A stretch of DNA of 64,000 bases from contig NZ_JADHDT010000006.1 of the NCBI RefSeq assembly GCF_016820445.1, positions 271,078 to 335,077 of the forward strand, written 5' to 3'. Positions 45,748-54,105 of this stretch are shown here, piece by piece. How positions within the stretch are numbered: position 1 is the stretch's first letter; each line of letters opens with the position of its first letter. A program made the position numbers and the translations under genes. The notes under the pieces are model-generated. The model was not told the DNA's origin. It saw nothing but the letters and a program-made list of their open reading frames with translations, and made no database searches. This stretch comes from Sphingomonas beigongshangi. Its GTDB lineage: Bacteria; Pseudomonadota; Alphaproteobacteria; Sphingomonadales; Sphingomonadaceae.

Positions 45748-46934
45748 GCCCCGTCCCCCGATGGAACGAGCGCGGCTTTGCTCGGGTCGTAAACGAACCC
45801 CGTGATCGAGCCGTCTTTGATGCGCTCGACCGCTTCGTCGATTACGAACAGCGGCACGAGGAACCATTCTTGCGGCACGACAGGATTTCCAAAGCGATCG
45901 GTGATGGTGATGTCCAGCCGCGCGGGATTGAAAACGCGGTGGATGAGACGCTCCAGCTTCGCACGGTTGATGTTGAAGAGGTCGTAGGTGGCGACGATCT
46001 TCACGTCGGCCATGATGAATGTGGGTTGCAAACGCGCGCCCGCGATGCGCTGTTCGACGCTCATATTCGTCACGCCGATCTTGTGAACCAGATCGCGATT
46101 GGCGGCGACGGTGGGATGATCGGACTTGCTCCGGAGAACGTAGATGGTGCCGGAAGCCAGATCATCGCCGGCGTGCTCACCGGAAAACAGCGGCCCTGCA
46201 ACAGGGTCGGTAATGCGCCTTCCGGCCTCGTCCTTATGGAGCGCCCGCTGGAGCGAGCGCATGAGCATGTTGCTCTCGGTGCCGTTGTCGAAAATTACAC
46301 GGAGCCGCGCATCGGTCTTGCCCTGCGCGTTGATGAAGACCTCCTCCATATCGGCGACATAGGCCTTTTGCCCGCTGACGATGAACCATGCGCCAGAGCC
46401 GATCTCCGCTTTCATTTCGAACGGACGCGTTTCGCGCAGGCCGGAATCGATCTCGGCCTGAATGGCTTCGAATAACGGTCTGAACCGATCAAAATCGTCA
46501 CACCGCTCGCGGTGAGCAATTTCCTCTGCTGCACGCTTTTCGGCGGTCGTTCGCACATGACGAAGCTCGGTGATGTCCGCCGATCCTGCCGCGCCTTTCA
46601 GCTCGGCGAACAGCTCGTCCTCGTCCATTTCCTCGACGGGCGAAGCGGAAGTGTTCTCCCCGCCAGACAGCAATCCTTGATGGTCGAGCGGCGCTAGAAG
46701 GGAGCGGCACTCTTCCAGACCGCGAAGGCGATCGAGCCGGACGGCATAGAGCCGCTCAAAGACATCCCCGTCTTCGCCGTGTTTCGGAGCGCGGCCATGC
46801 TCCTCAGTGAATCGCTGGATTTCCTCGAAACCCGCAATGATGCGCTCCTCGCGCGGGGTGCGCCCGCCCTTCTTTTCCGGCTGGGCAAACTCCGCCAGTT
46901 CTTCGCGCAGCTCATCAAGGTCGAGATCACTCAT
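45744..46934 (-). CDS. GIY-YIG (T5orf172-type) nuclease of defence operon
   Basis: A 396-residue protein. The N-terminal 130 residues are acidic and helical (REERIIAGFEEIQRFTEEHG, FERLYAVRLDRLRGLEECR). The nuclease domain begins near residue 262: TIYVLRS (GIY strand), HKIGVT (YIG strand), the arginine in RIAGARLQP and the metal glutamate in RAKLERLIHRVF. The start overlaps the helicase end by eight bases. Together with the PLD gene it provides two possible cutting subunits. Not a homing enzyme by context. Confidence 0.75.
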   Translation of the reverse strand: MSDLDLDELREELAEFAQPEKKGGRTPREERIIAGFEEIQRFTEEHGRAPKHGEDGDVFERLYAVRLDRLRGLEECRSLLAPLDHQGLLSGGENTSASPVEEMDEDELFAELKGAAGSADITELRHVRTTAEKRAAEEIAHRERCDDFDRFRPLFEAIQAEIDSGLRETRPFEMKAEIGSGAWFIVSGQKAYVADMEEVFINAQGKTDARLRVIFDNGTESNMLMRSLQRALHKDEAGRRITDPVAGPLFSGEHAGDDLASGTIYVLRSKSDHPTVAANRDLVHKIGVTNMSVEQRIAGARLQPTFIMADVKIVATYDLFNINRAKLERLIHRVFNPARLDITITDRFGNPVVPQEWFLVPLFVIDEAVERIKDGSITGFVYDPSKAALVPSGDGA

Positions 46935-48972
46935 AGCGTCCCTCATCCTTGAAGCGGACAAAGGCGGCCGCGCCCTCGGCCATGCGCTTTTCCCACGCAT
47001 CGGTCGAACTGATAGAGGGAAGCCGTCCGCGCTCATTCTTGAACTTCACGGCGCGCACGGCCAGTTCCTTGGCCTCTTCGGGCGTGAGGGTCGTGCGTTT
47101 GGCGGCGATGGCGGCGGCGACCTGCTTGAGGCTTTCCTCGCTCATCGTTTTGGCAAGGATGGCGTAGGCCTCGCCGAACGGGTTGATCCGGTCGATAAGA
47201 TCGATGTCGAGTTCTGTGACACTGAGCGCGAACTTACGCACGCCGTCGATCAGGGCGGTGTTGGCGCCCGGCTCGCCATCGGTTTGCTTCTTCGCTTGCT
47301 GCGTCAGGGTAAGCGCGGCGATGGCGTGCTGGCGCACGGCCTCCTGGTCCTCGTCGCTCAGCTCGGGATACCTATCCTTTATGATCTTGCCGAGACGCAC
47401 CTGCGTAAGTTCCTCGGGCACAAGCTCCTCGTCGAACAGGCCTCTCTCGATCGCGGTCTTGTCCTGCACGAAGGCCGCGATCACCTCGTTGAGGTCTTCC
47501 TGACATATGCGCGCGGCTTCGTTGGATTTGGGCTCGGCAAGCCCGTTGATCTCAATCTGGAAGTGGCCGGTCTGCTCGTTGAAGCCGACATTGCACTTCG
47601 CGGGATCGTACCCGCCTTCGCCATAGTCGAAGCCAGGCGTAGGGCCGCTTGCCGGATTCTTCGGCTTGAACTCGAAGCGCGGCGCAAGCACCTGTTCCAT
47701 GAGAAGGCTGGCGGCGATGGCCTTGAGCGTGTCGTTGACCGCTTCGGTAACAGCCGCCTCCGAAGCGTCGGGTTCCGCGATCAGATTGGTAAAGCGCGCG
47801 CGGGTCTTATTCGGCGCGTCTCTCGTCGCACGACCGATGATCTGGACAATCTCGGTAAGGCTGGAGCGGTATCCGACTGTCAGCGCATGCTCGCACCAAA
47901 TCCAGTCGAAGCCTTCCTTCGCCATCCCGAGCGCGATGATGATGTCCACGAAATCGCGGTTGTTCTTCTGCGCGGGATCCTTGAGCGCCAGCGACACGCG
48001 ATCCCGCTTGGCCGGATCGTCATCGACGAGATCGGCAATGCGCAGGATGCGCCCCTCGGGCGTTTTGACGAGCTGGAAACCTGTGAGCGGATCGGCTCCC
48101 TGCCATTCGCCCAACTCGCCGATGATGTGTTCCACCTCCTTGATCTTATCCTTCGTACTCTCACGCGAATTGACGTTCGGAATGTGGATGATGGTCTTCT
48201 CAGCAGGGTCGAGGACGCCGAGAATGTCGTCGGCATACGAGCCGGAGTAGAAGAAGTATCCGATGTCGAGCTGCTTGAGATACTCGTAGCCGTTGAGCTG
48301 CTCGTAATAGGTATAGGTGACGCTTTCGAATTTGGTCTCGTCGTGGGGGGCGAGAACAGCTTCGGCATCTCCGCGAAAATATGAGCCCGTCATGGCGACG
48401 ATATGCACGCGGTCACGGGCCATGAACTGACCAAGGTGTTGACCGAGTTTGTTGTCGGGATTGGCGGACACGTGGTGGAACTCGTCCACTGCGATCAGCC
48501 GGTCGTCGAATTTCTCGACGCCGTACTCGTCCACAGCGAAGCGGAACGTGGCGTGGGTACAAACCAGCACCTTGTCGTCGCTTTCGAGGAAGGCGGCGAC
48601 GGATTTGACCTTCCCGCCGTTGTCCCCGCCTGGCGCGTTGCAGAGGTTCCACCTCGGCTCGACGTGCCAGTCGGCCTCGAAGCCGTATCTGGTGAGGGGC
48701 TCGTCGTTGAAGCTTGAGCCGATCGATTTTTCCGGCACGACGATGATGGCTTGCCTCACGTCCTGATGCGCCAGCTTGTCGAGCGCGATGAACATGAGCG
48801 CGCGGCTTTTTCCCGATGCGGGCGGCGATTTGATAAGAAGGTATTGCTCGCCGCGCTTTTCGTAGGCGCGCTCCTGCATGGGCCGCATGCCGAGTGCATT
48901 GGCTTTTGTCGAAGCACCGTTGCGGGCATAGGAAACCGAAACGGAGGGTACGGATTTCTTCTCGTCGGTCAT
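46927..48972 (-). CDS. SF2 DEAD/DEAH-box helicase of defence operon
   Basis: A 681-residue helicase or translocase. Walker A SPPASGKS is at residues 49-56, motif II is AVDEFHH at about 161-167, MTGSY is motif III, and VQIIGRATRDAPNKTR is motif VI. The C-terminal 250 residues are not recognised. Type I and III restriction systems use such motors to translocate DNA. It overlaps both neighbouring genes (ATGA with the methylase). Confidence 0.85.
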   Translation of the reverse strand: MTDEKKSVPSVSVSYARNGASTKANALGMRPMQERAYEKRGEQYLLIKSPPASGKSRALMFIALDKLAHQDVRQAIIVVPEKSIGSSFNDEPLTRYGFEADWHVEPRWNLCNAPGGDNGGKVKSVAAFLESDDKVLVCTHATFRFAVDEYGVEKFDDRLIAVDEFHHVSANPDNKLGQHLGQFMARDRVHIVAMTGSYFRGDAEAVLAPHDETKFESVTYTYYEQLNGYEYLKQLDIGYFFYSGSYADDILGVLDPAEKTIIHIPNVNSRESTKDKIKEVEHIIGELGEWQGADPLTGFQLVKTPEGRILRIADLVDDDPAKRDRVSLALKDPAQKNNRDFVDIIIALGMAKEGFDWIWCEHALTVGYRSSLTEIVQIIGRATRDAPNKTRARFTNLIAEPDASEAAVTEAVNDTLKAIAASLLMEQVLAPRFEFKPKNPASGPTPGFDYGEGGYDPAKCNVGFNEQTGHFQIEINGLAEPKSNEAARICQEDLNEVIAAFVQDKTAIERGLFDEELVPEELTQVRLGKIIKDRYPELSDEDQEAVRQHAIAALTLTQQAKKQTDGEPGANTALIDGVRKFALSVTELDIDLIDRINPFGEAYAILAKTMSEESLKQVAAAIAAKRTTLTPEEAKELAVRAVKFKNERGRLPSISSTDAWEKRMAEGAAAFVRFKDEGRYE

Positions 48973-51749
48973 GCGCTTGCCCCCGCCCTGCGTTTTCTGG
49001 TTTCGCCCTGCGCGGTGGTCATCTTGGTGTAAAGATCGAACAGCTTCTCCAGCCGCTCCGTATCGTTGCGAAATCTCCGCCCGATATAAATGCGCTCCAG
49101 AACCTCGTCGTTGTGCTCATGCGCCTCCCGCAGGTCAGTCGGCATGTGCTCAGGGTCGTAGAGATCGGCGATCGTTGCAGGAAAATGAGCCTCACGGGCG
49201 AGGAGAATATTTTCCGCGCATCGTGTCAGGTCGGCCTTGTTTTTGTTGGTGAGGATCGGAACCGGAAAGGTATTCCAGCCGATCGTATTGGAGTATCGGA
49301 AGTCTGTTTTCAGCTTTCCGCAGACGGTAGCGACCCAGACCAGGTGAAGCCGCGACGCCACGATAGACATATTCCACAATGGTGCATCGTAGAGGGCGAA
49401 CAACAGATCGCTTACGATCGTCTCCCGATCGAATAGGTGGACCGGTAGGTAGGACCGTCGTTCGGACGACACTTTCGCCACGGCCAGTGTGTAGCGCTCG
49501 GCTGTGCCCGCGATCTGGACAAAACGATAGGGCTTGGAAGCGAAATCCCGCGTCGATGCGGCTGCACTGCTGGTACGGAAATCGCGCACTCGGCCTAATA
49601 ACGCTTGCAAAAAAGGGTGCTCGGCCGCGAACTCTGAATCTTTAGCCTCGATCCACACGCACCAGCGGGGCTTCCCCTGGATCATCTGCTCGGAGCCCAG
49701 ATACGGCCGAACGAACCGAGCCAGCTCGGGATATTGGTCGAGGACCTGCCTCCGCTCATCTGCGGACAAAATGAAGTGGCCGCCGTCTCGTGGCATGTTC
49801 CCAAAGAGCATCGGAGATAGCCCTCCGATCGGGCTCCGTGCCGCCTCGACCGAAGTGTTGGAGCCTGCCGCAAGGTAGGCGTTGATGTTGCTTACCTGCC
49901 GTTCGATCACCGCACCATCATCGGCAATGGAGAACAGCCGCTTGGAGGCTGGCGCATCCCGTGAGATGGCGACGATGGCCACAATCACACCGGCGTTGTG
50001 GCTTGCCAGATTGGCCCATTTGAACGAGGTATGGGCGAAGGAAATCTGGTGGCCCGTCTCAAAAATCAAGGGCCACAGGATCGGAACCTGTTGTCCTTGG
50101 CACACGGAATTGGTGGAGACGAATGCAGCAGAGGCATTCGATCTCAGACCGTAATCTGCCGCCTTCATGAACCAGCCGGCGACATAGTCGAGGGACTTCC
50201 ATGCCGGCGTGCGGCTATCAAAAATCGCTTTCAGATCGTCCTTTTGATCGTCGTTCTGCCACTTGCTTCCGAGGTAAGGCGGGTTTCCGCAGATGTAGGT
50301 TTCGCCGCCCTCATTCTCGAAGTCTATCTGGGCTTGATCCAGCGGCGTGCTGAAGAGGTCATCGCCTACCAGGTTCACGCCCGTGCCGGTCGGCGGGCAG
50401 ATGCTCAGCCAATCCAGTCGCAGGGCATTGCCTCGGAAAATCCAGTTCTGGGCGTCAAGCGGCAGTAGGTCCGCAAGTGCCAGTTTCTGGCCGCGATAGA
50501 GCACGTCACATTGGTATTCCGCGATTATGAGCGCAAGCCTCGCGATTTCCGCTGGGAAGTCGCGCAGCTCGATCCCCCGAAAGTTCGTCACGGGAATTTC
50601 GGACGGTCGATCGGCTTCGTCCCGCAGCTTGTTGATCTTCGCTTCAATGGCGCGCATTTCCTTGTAGGCGATCACGAGGAAATTTCCGCTGCCACAGGCA
50701 GGATCGAATACCCTGATCTTCGACATGCGCTTGCGCAGGTTGAGAAGCGTCCGCGGGTTTTCACCCGCTTCTTCAAGGCGCTCGCGCAGGTCGTCGAGGA
50801 ACAGCGGGTTAAGCACCTTCAGGATATTAGGAACGCTGGTGTAGTGCATCCCGAGCGCGCCGCGCTCCTCGTCGTCGGCGACGGCCTGGATCATCGAGCC
50901 GAAAATGTCGGGATTGATCTGTTTCCAGTCGAGCTTGCCGATATGGATCAAATAGGATCGTGCGATACGGCTGAAACGCGGCACGTCCATGTTCCCCGAG
51001 AACAGTCCGCCGTTCACATAGGGAAAGGGCTCGGCCCAACGGGGCAGCGACGCCGAACTCCTGTCTTCGCTCTTGATGTTCATAGCGCGGAAGAGCGTGC
51101 CGATCACCTCATGGGTGTTCGAGGAGTCCTTCGCGCTCATCTGATCGATGGTGTCGGTGAATAGCCCTGTCTTGCTGAAGATGTCCGTGTCTTCGGCAAA
51201 GAAGCAGAAGATCAGGCGCGCCATGAAATGATTCATGTCGGGGCGGCGCTCGGCCGTACCCCAATCGGGATTGTCCCTCAGAAGCTCTACATAGAGGCGA
51301 TTGAGGCGGCTAGTCGCCCTGATGTCGAACGAGTTGTCGCGGATTTGCTTGACGGTCGAAATTCCCGCCAACGGCAGGAAGAAGCCGAAATGGTCAGGAA
51401 ACTCGCCATAGGCGGATGCAACAGTCTCGCCACTCTCGAGGTCTTCCGCCTCGAACGTGTCTCCATCGGTCGCGAGCACAAACCGCGCCTTGGCCCGCAA
51501 GGTGGTGGAACTCGCCTTGAGCGTGGAAAGGGTATGTGTGACCTCACCCGCAGCGCAGGTGACGATATGGATGTTGTTGGTTTGAAGGACGCCGCCGAGG
51601 TCGGATTTATTCGAAACGCCGCTTCGCAGGCGCTTGATGGTAGTTTCCTTGTTGCCGAAGGCTTGCAGGAACGCGAACGGAAACTCGGCTGGGTCGAACG
51701 GACGTTCGGCCAGTGCGCTGACAGCTTCCTCGATCTCGACCGCGTTCAT
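48969..51749 (-). CDS. MmeI-like adenine DNA methyltransferase of defence operon
   Basis: A 926-residue class I methyltransferase resembling type IIL/MmeI enzymes. AdoMet motif FDPACGSGNFLVIAY starts near residue 348, and the catalytic motif GNPPYLGSK near 487 indicates N6-adenine methylation. The following 350 residues should hold the target recognition domain. In MmeI the first 150 residues hold a nuclease with a D...ExK motif; here that region (KARFVLATDGDTFEAEDLES) shows no such motif. Cleavage would then fall to the downstream nucleases. Overlaps its regulator gene by four bases. Confidence 0.85.
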   Translation of the reverse strand: MNAVEIEEAVSALAERPFDPAEFPFAFLQAFGNKETTIKRLRSGVSNKSDLGGVLQTNNIHIVTCAAGEVTHTLSTLKASSTTLRAKARFVLATDGDTFEAEDLESGETVASAYGEFPDHFGFFLPLAGISTVKQIRDNSFDIRATSRLNRLYVELLRDNPDWGTAERRPDMNHFMARLIFCFFAEDTDIFSKTGLFTDTIDQMSAKDSSNTHEVIGTLFRAMNIKSEDRSSASLPRWAEPFPYVNGGLFSGNMDVPRFSRIARSYLIHIGKLDWKQINPDIFGSMIQAVADDEERGALGMHYTSVPNILKVLNPLFLDDLRERLEEAGENPRTLLNLRKRMSKIRVFDPACGSGNFLVIAYKEMRAIEAKINKLRDEADRPSEIPVTNFRGIELRDFPAEIARLALIIAEYQCDVLYRGQKLALADLLPLDAQNWIFRGNALRLDWLSICPPTGTGVNLVGDDLFSTPLDQAQIDFENEGGETYICGNPPYLGSKWQNDDQKDDLKAIFDSRTPAWKSLDYVAGWFMKAADYGLRSNASAAFVSTNSVCQGQQVPILWPLIFETGHQISFAHTSFKWANLASHNAGVIVAIVAISRDAPASKRLFSIADDGAVIERQVSNINAYLAAGSNTSVEAARSPIGGLSPMLFGNMPRDGGHFILSADERRQVLDQYPELARFVRPYLGSEQMIQGKPRWCVWIEAKDSEFAAEHPFLQALLGRVRDFRTSSAAASTRDFASKPYRFVQIAGTAERYTLAVAKVSSERRSYLPVHLFDRETIVSDLLFALYDAPLWNMSIVASRLHLVWVATVCGKLKTDFRYSNTIGWNTFPVPILTNKNKADLTRCAENILLAREAHFPATIADLYDPEHMPTDLREAHEHNDEVLERIYIGRRFRNDTERLEKLFDLYTKMTTAQGETRKRRAGASA

Positions 51750-51922
51750 TTCCTTTCAAGCCCGCCACTTGCCGCACCCGCATCACTACCGTGGGCGCTG
51801 ATATAGCCCTTCATGAATTCGCGAATGACTTGCGCGGCGGGTCGGTCCTGATCGCGGCAGACTGCAAGGAATTTCTCCCTTAGATCGCGTTCGATGCGGA
51901 TGCGAAGCCCCGTGTCCTTCAT
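51746..51922 (-). CDS. Ribbon-helix-helix regulator of defence operon
   Basis: A 58-residue protein MKDTGLRIRIERDLREKFLA continuing VCRDQDRPAAQVIREFM: a beta strand and two helices, the Arc/MetJ-type DNA-binding fold. It is the first gene of the operon and overlaps the methylase by four bases. A large inverted repeat reaches its start codon, so it most likely represses its own operon. An upstream in-frame start would run through that repeat and is unlikely. Confidence 0.75.
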   Translation of the reverse strand: MKDTGLRIRIERDLREKFLAVCRDQDRPAAQVIREFMKGYISAHGSDAGAASGGLERK

Positions 51923-51959
51923 GGCGCCACGTGTACCCGATGGATACACATGGCGCCAT
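51921..51959. promoter_or_regulatory. Inverted-repeat operator of the methylase-helicase-nuclease operon
   Basis: Arms ATGGCGCCACGTGTA (51921-51935) and TACACATGGCGCCAT (51945-51959) match at 14 of 15 positions around a 9-base spacer. The left arm overlaps the start codon of the ribbon-helix-helix gene, so bound protein would cover the ribosome-binding site and early transcript. Confidence 0.7.
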
Positions 51960-52073
51960 CGCTTTCCAGCGTGGGGGTGGCAACTTGTTGCTCGCTCACG
52001 CGCAACATACTGAAGTTTAAGGCGTCCACGCCTCATCCGCCGCGGTCACGCGTCACCTACCAGAACAGCGAGA

Positions 52074-52126
52074 TGTCAGGTTATCGATCAATCTATATTG
52101 ACAATGTCAGAAGGTCGTTTCATTTA
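52074..52126 (+). promoter_or_regulatory. Promoter region of the QueC-like operon
   Basis: TTGACA (52098-52103), a 17-base gap and CATTTA (52121-52126) form a weak sigma70-type promoter. TGTCA (52074), TGACA (52099) and TGTCA (52105) are half-sites; the last two make TGACA-A-TGTCA. The HTH protein of this operon is a natural candidate to bind them. Confidence 0.4.
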
Positions 52127-52147
52127 AGGTGCGGGGAGCACGATTCG

Positions 52148-52717
52148 ATGAGCGATGGCCCGTACAAATCTCTTCCGATGAAGCCTCGTTGGCGGCATGC
52201 AGCAAAGTGCGCTTACAAGGAGGCGTTCTCTCAAGACGAGATCGTCGAAAGCGTGACGCGCGCGTCACACGCCGACTGGCGCGCCGAAGTCCGGCAGGCA
52301 CTTGTTGGGTCAGTCACCTCCGTTGTTGCTCCTTTGGGGCAGCAGGCCCTCTTCGCGGACCAGGTTCTGGCAGATCTCGGTGCGCTCCGGCGCGGCTGCG
52401 CCTCGCCGCTGGAGGCGTCGTTCGTTCGCAACGCGATCGATGCCGTAGTAACCGGACGCACTGGCGCCGATGCCGTCCAGTTCGCCGCCGAGGAAGCACT
52501 CTCCGACCGCCTGCTCTGCAATTACCGTCAGGTCGAAGAGCATGTCCGCCGTGACGACAGCATCCGCAACGCGGAGTTTGTGCGGAACCGCTTCGAGGCG
52601 GCGCACGGCCAAATCGATCTGTCTGGTCTTGCGCGTGCCGCACTGCGGACGGGCGAGCCGCTGACGCGCCGCACCCGCGCCCAATTCACCGATCTCGACG
52701 CTGGAGTTCCGCTATGA
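52148..52717 (+). CDS. Unknown helical protein, first gene of QueC-like module
   Basis: A 189-residue protein beginning MSDGPYKSLPMKPRWRHAAK. It is predicted mostly helical (DEIVESVTRASHADWRAEVR, FADQVLADLGALRRG, RNAEFVRNRFEAAHGQ), has only two cysteines and no membrane segment or known catalytic motif. A ribosome-binding site GGGGAG lies about 13 bases before ATG 52148. The stop overlaps the QueC-like start (ATGA), which ties the two proteins together. It could be the QueC-like enzyme's substrate or cofactor protein; this is inference only. Confidence 0.7.
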   Translation: MSDGPYKSLPMKPRWRHAAKCAYKEAFSQDEIVESVTRASHADWRAEVRQALVGSVTSVVAPLGQQALFADQVLADLGALRRGCASPLEASFVRNAIDAVVTGRTGADAVQFAAEEALSDRLLCNYRQVEEHVRRDDSIRNAEFVRNRFEAAHGQIDLSGLARAALRTGEPLTRRTRAQFTDLDAGVPL

Positions 52718-54105
52718 CCGCCCGCACCTATCATGCCTCACGCGAGACCGCGTTCGTGGTCGATGCGGTTGAGCTTGACGCGGCCGTTCGCGACGGCGCG
52801 ATCGCCGCCAACCTCGGGTCCGCGATCAATCTCTCAATCGCTGGGCTGGAGAGCTATTTCTATACCGGCTGGCGTCCAGAACTTGTCGACCTCCTCGTCA
52901 TCGCGGCCGCTGTCGAATATTGCGATCTTAGCGTCAAACGCCCGGCGTGGGGCTGGGCGCGGTCCTTCGACCTACGTGTTGGCGTCCATTCGCTCGATCG
53001 TTGGGAGGATTCCGCAGTCCACAATGCACTCGAGGATGCTCTTTCGTTCCTAACGGGCGATCAGTGGATCGTCAGCTTCGTGCAACGCATGCGCGACATT
53101 GAGCGCGTGGGACAGGGCTCCCTCGGCTTCGACGTTCGCGACCGCGTGATCATGCCGTATAGCGACGGTGTGGACTCCCGCGCTGTTTCGGCGCTCGTCG
53201 ATGAGGCCGAAAAGGGCGGGCTCGTGCGCGTCCGCCTTGGCACCAAGGGCGGCGACACTCACTCAAAGGATCCCCGCGAACGCCGCTTCATGTCGGTGCC
53301 CTATCAGGTGCGGTTCGATGTCGGCCAAAGGGTCGAATCGTCGGCGCGGTCGCGGGGTTTCAAGTTCGCAGTGATTACAGGCATCGCTGCGGCGCTCGCC
53401 AATGTAGAGCGGATCGTAGTGACCGAGAGCGGTCAGGGCGCCCTTGGTCCGATCCTCGTCACCTTGGGGCAAAGCCACCCTGACTATCGGGTCCATCCCG
53501 CCTTTACCCGTCGGATCGAAGCGCTGTTCGCAGCCTTGACCGGCAAGGCGCCGCACTACGAGTATCCCCGCATCTGGTCGACCAAGGGCGAGACCGTCAC
53601 AGCGGCGCAGAACCTCGCGCAGCCGCCCAACTGGGCGAACACCCGCTCGTGCTGGCAGGGTGCTCGGCAGGTAAGCTTTGAGCACAAGCGCCGGCAATGC
53701 GGTATCTGCGCTGCCTGCATGTTGCGCCGCCTCAGCATGCATGCGGCCGGCGTTGAGGAGCCTGCCGCCAACTACATCTGGGAGGACCTGTCCGCCCCCG
53801 AGATCGAGAAAGGCGCGGTCGCGGGCTTCACGCTGATGACCCCGTCGCTCCGCGAACATGCCATCGCCGGCGTACTCCACCTCGACCATCTGGCCTCGCT
53901 CTCCGGTTCTGCTATCCATAGTCGCGCGGTTGCCCGCGTCGCCCGTGAAACCGCCGATGCTCTCAGGATGTCGTCGTCCGAGGCGGAGGCGAACCTCTTG
54001 GCGTTGCTTGCGCGTCATCGCGCCGAATGGCTCGCGTTCCAAGAGAGTCTCGGGCCGAATTCCTTCGTCGCCAAGCTCGCGCAGGTCTCGCCGTGGCAGC
54101 GGTGA
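52714..54105 (+). CDS. QueC-like PP-loop enzyme (7-deazaguanine synthase fold)
   Basis: A 463-residue protein, about twice the size of QueC. The N-terminal 140 residues are an extra domain. The PP-loop is MPYSDGVDSRAVSALVD (core SDGVDS at 150-155; classic QueC has SGGLDS). A lysine segment IWSTKGETV lies at 287-295, and a zinc site is formed by Cys313, Cys329, Cys332 and Cys335 (QCGICAACMLRR). QueC makes preQ0; QueC homologues also serve in Qat and type IV CBASS immunity. No other preQ0 gene is present, so it probably acts on a new substrate. Confidence 0.85.
   Translation: MTARTYHASRETAFVVDAVELDAAVRDGAIAANLGSAINLSIAGLESYFYTGWRPELVDLLVIAAAVEYCDLSVKRPAWGWARSFDLRVGVHSLDRWEDSAVHNALEDALSFLTGDQWIVSFVQRMRDIERVGQGSLGFDVRDRVIMPYSDGVDSRAVSALVDEAEKGGLVRVRLGTKGGDTHSKDPRERRFMSVPYQVRFDVGQRVESSARSRGFKFAVITGIAAALANVERIVVTESGQGALGPILVTLGQSHPDYRVHPAFTRRIEALFAALTGKAPHYEYPRIWSTKGETVTAAQNLAQPPNWANTRSCWQGARQVSFEHKRRQCGICAACMLRRLSMHAAGVEEPAANYIWEDLSAPEIEKGAVAGFTLMTPSLREHAIAGVLHLDHLASLSGSAIHSRAVARVARETADALRMSSSEAEANLLALLARHRAEWLAFQESLGPNSFVAKLAQVSPWQR

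Noticed and set aside
44716..51922. Calling the five-gene operon DISARM
   Set aside because: A helicase, a PLD protein and a methylase are present, but the DUF1998 protein that defines DISARM is missing, and the methylase is MmeI-like.
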